Source: Romanomermis culicivorax (Eukaryota > Nematoda > Enoplea > Mermithida > Mermithidae). From it: a stretch of 64,000 nucleotides of DNA. Numbering within the stretch: position 1 is the stretch's first letter; each line of letters begins with the position of its first letter. The position numbers and the translations under genes are program-made. The stretch spans positions 620,001 through 684,000 of the forward strand of contig CAWUHX010000069.1 in the NCBI GenBank assembly GCA_963922205.1, in the 5' to 3' direction. This document shows positions 57,594 to 64,000 of the stretch, piece by piece. The notes beneath the pieces are model-generated. The model was given only the letters and a program-made list of their open reading frames with translations. It ran no database searches and had not been told where the DNA came from.

Positions 57594-57839
57594 TAGCCTG
57601 TTTTTCTTGAAAAGCTTCTTAATGATAAGATTAGAAAGCAAGTACCATTTCATATTTTTCCGCCTTTTCTGCTAAACCATATTGCACGTAGGACTGCAAT
57701 TTTGTGAACATGCTCAACAGACCTCAACATTTTTTTAGGTAAAATATTCTACAGTAAACGCTTTGTGTAAACAATTTTGAAGACAGTACTAATTTACGTC
57801 ATTTTTTCAATTTAGAAGCATTATAGAAAAAACAGTGTA
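57594..57839 (-). mobile_element. TA-target element, decayed copy
   Basis: TAGCCTGTTTTTCTTGAAAAGC..TTATAGAAAAAACAGTGTA, same orientation as 2940-3184. Both ends carry substitutions and the right TA is lost. Confidence 0.7.
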
Positions 57840-59566
57840 GAGGCGTCTGACATGCACTCTTCATGTAAGGTGAAGCCCACACAACGCGGTAACATGTGAG
57901 ACGACAAAACTTGGAATCAACTAAGGGTCAGAAAATCAATCATGGGTCATCTGGATTAAATCCATTGAATCATGTGCTCTCGGCCAGGCTTAAGTTTTAA
58001 ATACATGATTCGCTGGGTGGTTGGCTCGTTTGTTAATTTATTCTATGATAAAATGTTGTTCTTTTTATTATATATTTTGTTTTTTCCATTTTTTGATCAT
58101 GTTGAAACTGCTAAAAAAAAAGGATCTGATGTTCGAACCTCGGCCGATCTGCTGCAGTCGTCTCCATTTTATCATTTTATCCCCAATATCTTCAGACAAA
58201 TCCGAGATGCATAAGGTTCCACTTTACCCGCTGCAGGTAGACCCAAAGTCATAACTAGCTCTCAGTTCTTTTCTGAAGTGAAGAAGAATAAGTAAGGTCA
58301 GAATTCTGCACATACTTTGACAAATTTTCACAAAGTTACAGTAATATTAAAAATAAATATAAAATGAAATGGAATGAAATTGAATTTAGCACGCTTTTAT
58401 TTTCGAAAAATTCAAATTTTCCTACGGCTTTAGCAAGGTACGTTATTTTATTGATAATTAATGTGTTGCAATTATGTGTGCGTGTGCTGTGATTCGTAAT
58501 ATAACATTAAGTGCAGTTAGCTTGAGTCTGAGTCGAGTGTCTGACTTACCTTACCTGAGGCTTAAACTCTCTTTCATTTCATGTGGCATGTGCCTGAGCC
58601 TGCGCCTACCTCATTTAGGAACTTGGTTGCTTTGCATCTTCTCTTAGTCCACACCATTTTCTTTCAGTTCAAATACCTTATCTTTCTTCATTGAAAGGCA
58701 TATGTTTGCAAGGTGTTCAATGTTAGCAACTGCAATGCTTGAGCTGTCTGATTATTACAGGTAAGAGAAACTGCACTTGAAAAAAATAACGTTATACAAG
58801 CAACAGCAACCAGATCAAAGCAGTCGCAGCGCAGCACAGGCTTTTTATTACAGCAATGTAGGGCTTGAAATTGTTATGATCCCTACTCCCCAAACCCAAA
58901 AAGGTGAAGGGCCCCTACCAGTGTCCATAAAAGTGATGTCTGACCAATTTTGCATTACATGTATGCATCGAGCTGGGTCTATTGTCCTAGGTATGGGGTC
59001 AAAAATCAACCAGAGAATATTCGAGGTGATCTTGACTTTGTCTCTTCTTTCTTTTTCCTCATTCATTTTATGTTTCTCTTCTTTTTTTGTTTCATTTTTC
59101 CCTGCCACACAATATAAATACCCCAAAGAAGCCTGACACATCCCTATCTCCATGTTCTGTGTTTCAAAAGTTTCACTGTTTTTTAAAGTAATTTTAAACA
59201 GTAGAAATACTCATACACACTGGAGCAAAGATTATTTTGCACGTGTTTCAAGTTGGTTGCCATTTTTCAAAAAGGTTATTTGATTGAATATATTGAAATA
59301 TTCTTTATCTAATGAAATCATTCGTTCAACCAATACACCCTGTTTTCAATCAAAATCGATTCATTTTCTAAACCTCAATTCAGAAGTGCTCAGAGCACGT
59401 CTATGAGCTTGCCTTTACTATTCGTATTTAATTTTGTTTTTTTGCATTTATGTAATAAATTTATATCTTTCTACTCCAACATTGGTTAATTTTTGGTTCG
59501 TGAGTAGTACCTTGGGCGCCTTCAGACCGCCACCCACGCATTTTCTAAAAACTGGATGTTTACTTT
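57840..59566. other. No gene supported
   Basis: The frames at 57972-58254 and 58777-59136 are hydrophobic or repeat-derived without domains. A CATTACATGTATG repeat end lies near 58954, and GGGCCCCTACCAG nearby fits the 34157 family. Confidence 0.35.
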
Positions 59567-59800
59567 TCAGCTTGTGTGCCTTGTTTCTTAATGCATATCA
59601 AACTGGTTCTCGTATATAAAACTCACATAGACAAACTGATAAAGTATAGCCTCTACCTCTTGCCTGTTCTAATAATAGATTTCTCGGAAAACTTCATATT
59701 TACATTTCAGCTCGCATCAATGTGTGCTTTGTTTTTTCTCAATGCACTGTAAACTAGTTCTCCTATATAAATCTCACATAGACAAATCAATGAAACTCAC
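59567..59800 (+). promoter_or_regulatory. Duplicated TATA-box region at the edge of the Polinton-like element
   Basis: A segment of about 75 bp occurs twice (about 59567-59640 and 59706-59790). Each has TTCAGCT.., a C-to-T-rich stretch, TATATAAA (59613-59620; 59764-59771) and then CTCACATAGACAAA. Duplicated promoter cassettes just before the first gene (60097) suggest a regulatory or terminal region. No inverted partner is available in the window to prove it is the terminal repeat. Confidence 0.4.
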
Positions 59801-60096
59801 TTCTTCCCTTTCCAAACTCTCTTAATACGCAACTGGTTATTTGAAACAAAGTAATGATGCAGCTTTTCCCATCATACTGAAAAACTGATTCATATTTTCA
59901 AACTTGATGCATTTTGGAAGGGAATGGTACAAAAATAACAATTTTGCTTGGATCAGAAACTTACAGTAATGAATGTAAATTATGATTCATAAGTGTTGCT
60001 AATTTTTTATGACAAAATATCAACATACTGATTATTTTAGGGTGTACAAGTCTCGTCAACAAAGATTTTTTCATTTATGCTCCTCCTTTTTTCAAA

Positions 60097-60978
60097 ATGC
60101 AGTTGTGTCTCGGCTCTGATATTTATTTGTTGATATCGGCTCACAAAAACTATGTCAACTTTGGCTTTAGGAGATGCTTTATTGAGAACAATCAAGTCAT
60201 ACCCACAAAAAATGGTATTAATTTGATCATCCCGCAATATAAAAAGCTTGTTCAAGTCTCGGAGGATTTACTTTCTAAAGCCAAAAGTGGAAGGCAGACT
60301 GAGTATGATTTGGGTTATAATTTGACTGTGTGAATGAAACAAAACGCCAATACAGCGCCGCCTCATAATATTTTAGTTTTTGACAATACATATACTAAAA
60401 AGTCGTTTACGATTGCTTTTGAGCAATTTGAGGCTTGGACTTCAGTTGCAAAACAAATTGACTACGTCATGGATGCCATTTGGAAAGTGTACGGAATTGG
60501 AAATCAAAGCCGAGGAAATGAAACTTTGGATGAAAAGACACACTTGAAGAAATTGATCAAAATTCAGCAGCTATTCCTCATGTGTTCAGCATCAGTTGCC
60601 AGACGAAGAGTCAGCGATATCTATCCATGCTTTGGCTGCTTTTATAACCATGGATTTGTGCAGCCATATCATACATGTTTCAATGTTTTTGAGGAACACA
60701 ATTTACTAGACAAACTGAGTGATGTCTTCTCTTCATTGAGCAAAGATTCTTTAGAAGTGAAACAAGCTTTCAAGAAAATGTGTACAAAGAAGTATGCCGA
60801 TTGTGAAGATTACAGCGACGACTTTGCCAAGGTTTTGGATGAAATTTTCCTCCGTACAAGTATCGGCCAAAAATGCATAAGTGACATTGTTTTTCAATGT
60901 ATCAAAGAACCAGAATGTGAAACAGCAAAGATGATGGATGATATTGTTTCTAATATTGTATGTGTTGATATTGTCTAA
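60097..60978 (+). CDS. PC4-like Polinton protein, interrupted by TGA
   Basis: Two frames in the same phase are separated only by TGA at 60331-60333 followed at once by ATG. Part 1 (78 codons) contains PTKNGINLIIPQYKKLV, like the core strand-helix of the PC4/p15 single-stranded DNA-binding fold. Part 2 (214 codons) opens with NILVFDNTYTKKSFTIAFEQ.., a second PC4-like block, then a Cys-rich middle (CFGCFYNHGFVQPYHTC) and a helical tail ending ..IVCVDIV. Proteins of this type are found with adintovirus/Polinton capsid genes and in several large DNA viruses. Whether the TGA is a mutation, two adjacent genes or recoding cannot be told. It converges on the capsid gene, with 75 bp between the stop codons. 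Confidence 0.5.
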
Positions 60979-61052
60979 ATATCCTAATAAAGATGAGAAT
61001 GACACAACATTGATTTTATTTATCAATCAAAACAACATACAAATGACATTTA

Positions 61053-62442
61053 TCAAACTGTGTAATCCATATAAGCTTGACGAGTATGTACAATCATCAA
61101 TAGAGAATCAAACTCTGCATATACAATACATTCAATTCCACCAGCAGGTAAATTTCTACCAAATAACATTTCTAGAGTTGTTGTTCCTTCATGCACCAAT
61201 TCCCATGTGGATGAGTCTGAACCATCACTTCCTAGCTCAAAAACAAAGAAGCTAGACCCATTTCTGAAACGATTCATACTAATCATATTTCCTTTGTCAT
61301 CCCCGGCAATGTTCAGGCCTTCAAACATCTGTGTGTAGGCCTTTATGAAGCTATTTTGTTCAAAATCCAATTTGTACGGAACAGATGGAACTACTGTAGT
61401 ACCACAAGTAATTTTGATTTCTGATAAACCAAAATCTTGAAAACTGAATGGATTAGTTTTGTAAGTACCCCTCACAGCTTCAGCCAAAACTAGGCCGATA
61501 ACTAATCGTCTGGGTAAAATACCATTAAATAGAGAGTTTAGAGGCGTTGAGCGTCTATTCTCCGTAATTAACAAGCTCATTATTTGGGTTCTTCTAATGG
61601 GATACTTTACGCTTGTTTTCTGAAGCATTGATTCAATCGCCATGATGATGCTTTCAGATACTTCTACTTTATGCACAAAGAGGGACATCTGCTTAACTTG
61701 TATTTGATATTTAGGAGTGATAATTTCATTTCCATTGTCGATAATGCAAAATGTATCACTGTTGCGGTGAAGCTCAACACGCAATTCACATTGATTAATT
61801 AAAAACTGATCTTGCATAAACAAGTCAACATGGAGTGGTGCCATAACTTCAACCCATGCACTGTTTTTAAAGATGTGCATTCGTGTTGCCATACCATCCA
61901 GGTTGTTTTCAGGATCTTTATCTGCATAGTACATGCCGGCTTGCAGTTGGCTACGCTTTGCATCAGTACTAAAGTTTAGTTCGGTCTCCATCAATGCTCT
62001 ATAAGCATATTTATCTCCACTAAAATTAAAAAAATCAATGCATAACACAACTACAAAATGAAAAACAAATTTACCTGTCAGATAAAAATTTTCCATTGAG
62101 AAACACTTTGATTTGGCGAAAGAATGTCTTTCCTATCAGATTAACTGGTAAAACTAAATCTCCATCATATGCATTAGTATCAGCATTTTGGGTGACTTTA
62201 CAGTCGCTGCCATCGGGTTTTGTTATGCGTAACACAAAGTATACATAATTCTTTGATAAATCCAACATGTACAAATCCGGGGACAGTTTGAATTCATATG
62301 GTCCTTCATTAGTACATGGATTTTGGAGTTGCACTTCCGACCAGAATGATCTTTTTATAGCCACTTGTGTTGGTGGTACTGTGAACAAGTCAAGCTCGCT
62401 TTTTGTACTTGGTAGTGAGCCTTCATCTAATAGTTTGCTCAT
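61053..62442 (-). CDS. Polinton major capsid protein (double jelly-roll), with a 55-bp intron
   Basis: Exon 1 is 62442-62075 and exon 2 is 62019-61053. The intron has donor CAG|GTAAAT and acceptor TTTAATTTTAG and, when removed, joins the frames to 444 codons. SELDLFTVPPTQ near the N-terminus, followed by the SDKYAYRALMETELNFS-type block around the splice junction, is characteristic of the metazoan proteins labelled F54H12.2-like, which are the Polinton hexon-type capsid proteins. ATG 62442 is preferred over the GTG at 62448. The upstream gene's stop (62447-62445) is only two bases away. It would form the icosahedral shell. No stop or shift is seen, so this gene may still be intact. Confidence 0.8.
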
Positions 62443-62444
62443 AT

Positions 62445-62912
62445 TCACTTGGTAAAAATATCTCTCAAACCAACCACCTTACGCAAGCTTTTCTTTTTAT
62501 GAACTGGAGTAAGAGAATGCATCCTCTTCCTTTTATATGTTTTCTGCTTTGGAGTATGCCCTAAGCCACTACCCTTTTGTACAATTTTATCTGCAGCTTG
62601 ATGTAATAAGTTACTCGCTGCTTTTTGGCCATGTTCTCTCATGCTGTCTGATAAGGGTCTACCATCAGCCAGATCTGCAGCTATTCTCGATCCAGTTGTC
62701 AATGCTTGCTTCCCTGCTGACTTTAGTAAGGGCATAGCCATTCTGAACAGACTTTTGAAGAAACTACCTAATCCCGCACCTCTGTGATAGGCGGCATAAG
62801 CTCGGAAAGCAGGTAATTCACCTCCTAGCTGATACTGTTGTTGACTTCCCAATGAACTTTCATAAAATGACAGCCAGTATGCAGTACTTTCTGGTAGATA
62901 TACTGAATGCAT
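62445..62912 (-). CDS. Polinton capsid-interior protein (adenovirus pVI/pX-like)
   Basis: 155 codons. The N-terminal part is polar. Then comes an amphipathic GAGLGSFFKSLFRMAMPLLK segment (residues about 50-69) and an Ala/Gly-rich helix (SAGKQALTTGSRIAADLADG) with RPLSDSMREHGQKA. A basic C-terminus (KQKTYKRKRMHS..KKKSLRK) resembles a nuclear-localisation or DNA-binding tail. A protein of this design lies beside the capsid gene in Polintons and adintoviruses and is compared with adenovirus internal proteins that bind hexon or DNA and disturb membranes. Its stop is two bases from the capsid ATG, and its ATG is two bases from the penton stop. The frame is intact. Confidence 0.65.
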   Translation of the reverse strand: MHSVYLPESTAYWLSFYESSLGSQQQYQLGGELPAFRAYAAYHRGAGLGSFFKSLFRMAMPLLKSAGKQALTTGSRIAADLADGRPLSDSMREHGQKAASNLLHQAADKIVQKGSGLGHTPKQKTYKRKRMHSLTPVHKKKSLRKVVGLRDIFTK

Positions 62913-62913
62913 T

Positions 62914-63719
62914 CTAATTGAATATGTAAGAGCTTTTCCGAAAGTGCAGCTTCACGACAACTTTACCAAATTCAAATGATAAGAATTCTCCTGTATCTGT
63001 CCTTATATTGATTTCAATATGACTAACATCTTTGAGGAGTACAGGTATGTAATGAGGATTGTCATATGTTCTATTTATAACACTGCCATGCTTTCCGTGC
63101 ACATCTATGATGCGTAATAATGGAGCCATTGTGTTTCCAACAATTTGGTTTTCAACAATGTTACAGTAAACATAAAAGGTTTCAAAATGAGCAGATAGAT
63201 CTGGCTTGAATCTGCCGAGTCGGGAAGCTCTACGATCATCTATTGTTGTATATTCCTCTCCTCCAACCAGATATTTGTTTAAAATTATTCTATCATCAAA
63301 ACCTAATAGATCCATCAGTCTTCTAGATAGAGTAATAACAGATACATTCCAGTAATCTGAAGTTACTTTGATTCGTCTCTGTTTGTCAGCATATTCAAAC
63401 AAACAATACAAATCTCTATTTTCAGGTCGTTTTTTTCTAAAACAACAGCTCTGTTTAGTGCATTTGTTAGATGATAGATTGTTTCATAGTTTCCTGGTGG
63501 AATAGTCACACGGATTTCAGTATTCTGCAACTCTATATTGACCACATTTGCATCATTTGCACTGCCAAGAATATACCAACTTACAGGATAGATAATTTCT
63601 GCTAAGCCAACTTCCCAATGACCTGATAATTTCAGCCGCTGTGGTAAAGTAACCCTGAAATTTGATGCTGAATCACCCGCCTCAGTATTGCTTGGTAGAG
63701 TAACATAAAATTGTGTCAT
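62914..63719 (-). pseudogene. Polinton penton (minor capsid) protein, one-base frameshift
   Basis: The frame from ATG 63719 begins with the signature MTQFYVTLPSNTEAG and ..LSGHWEVGLAEIIYPVSWY, typical of Polinton single-jelly-roll penton proteins. It shifts at a run of seven T (63430-63436 on the plus strand), and the remainder (about 63430-62914) continues in another frame with the GRFKPDLSAHFETFYVYCNI block and ends ..VKLHFRKSSYIFN. A TATA box lies 53 bases before the ATG. The penton occupies the capsid vertices. The shift sits in a homopolymer, so it could be a true mutation or a consensus error. Confidence 0.72.
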
Positions 63720-64000
63720 TTTCTGATCTAAACTGCAAACTTATTAATGAGTCAAGTGAAGAATGTAAGCATTTATATACCATTTTTATTTTTGAAGTAA
63801 CGCATAGATGTACAACTCTGACGGTTTTTACAACATATACGATGATGAAACTTAAAGTATTTGTACAAAAAACTGCAAACTAGTTTATCATTAAGAGTTG
63901 ATTCTTCCGGACGAAAGTGTTTCAATATAAACGGAAGTTTCATTCTACAAACCCGGTGATATAAAAAGTACAAGCAATAAACACCACAAACTGAACTATC
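63720..64000. promoter_or_regulatory. Divergent promoter region of the Polinton-like element
   Basis: TATATAAA on the minus strand (63779-63772) faces the penton gene. TATAAAAA on the plus strand (from 63960) faces genes beyond the right edge. The minus-strand frame inside (63973-63773) has no domain. Confidence 0.5.

Larger units (their letters stand above)
59567..64000. mobile_element. Polinton / adintovirus-like element, structural-gene end (runs off window)
   Basis: A cluster of a plus-strand PC4-like gene (60097-60978) facing minus-strand capsid genes (63719-61053), with tight spacing, short intergenic gaps and strong TATA boxes, is the layout of Polinton/adintovirus structural modules. 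Polymerase B, integrase, packaging ATPase and protease are absent and would lie to the right. The left border is placed at the duplicated TATA region only by inference. Damage: an in-frame TGA in the PC4-like gene and a one-base shift in the penton gene. Confidence 0.8.

Noticed and set aside
58130-58160. GTTCGAACCTCGG resembling a tRNA T-loop
   Set aside because: No acceptor stem, D-loop or anticodon arm can be folded around it. A similar case at 49390 (GATCGAACC) also fails. No tRNA or rRNA gene was found in the window.

Overview
The window looks like a transposon-saturated stretch of an invertebrate animal nuclear genome. Introns use GT..AG with a strong TTTTCAG-type acceptor. Two gene starts have an isolated acceptor about 20-30 bases before the ATG, which fits spliced-leader trans-splicing or a 5' UTR intron. 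Short runs of TTAGGC, the nematode-type telomere hexamer, occur at several places, but inside inverted repeats, so they are weak evidence for phylum. The only assembly gap (9692-9791) is flanked on both sides by the oligo used in SMART / low-input genomic amplification. The source animal was therefore probably microscopic, and the bases next to the gap are partly synthetic.

Few host genes can be supported. They are a CEP95-like NN-CH domain protein (30444-31607, +), a TMEM14-family mitochondrial membrane protein (36340-37828, +) followed in the same direction by an AAGAB/p34 adaptin chaperone (38092-40217, +), and three exons of a CNNM metal-transporter/CBS protein (54887-53231, -). Two short cysteine-rich exons (2550-2702, -; 4343-4507, +) look like secreted peptides. 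A decayed coding stretch lies at 896-1370 (-).

The remainder is layered mobile DNA. 15466-24577 is an LTR retroelement with 576/574-bp LTRs, TG..CA ends and a 4-bp CATA duplication. Its protease, reverse transcriptase and RNase H are missing between gag and integrase. It carries about 4 kb of extra coding sequence in the envelope position, with an intron and motifs of a DEDDy (RNase D-like) 3'-5' exonuclease. Around it are hAT-like elements with 8-bp duplications, TA-target (mariner-like) 245-bp elements, TTAA-target elements, a Harbinger transposase remnant, a family of poly-G-tract elements, foldback elements and a CAAN-type minisatellite. From about 59.6 kb to the right edge lies the structural-gene end of a Polinton/adintovirus-like element: PC4-like protein, major capsid protein with a 55-bp intron, a basic capsid-interior protein and a penton protein. 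Polymerase, ATPase, protease and integrase are not in view and would lie beyond the right edge.

Most elements are broken. Several insertions are nested, giving a relative order: for example a 245-bp element lies inside the LTR element's gag, and a TG..CA element lies inside a hAT-like element.
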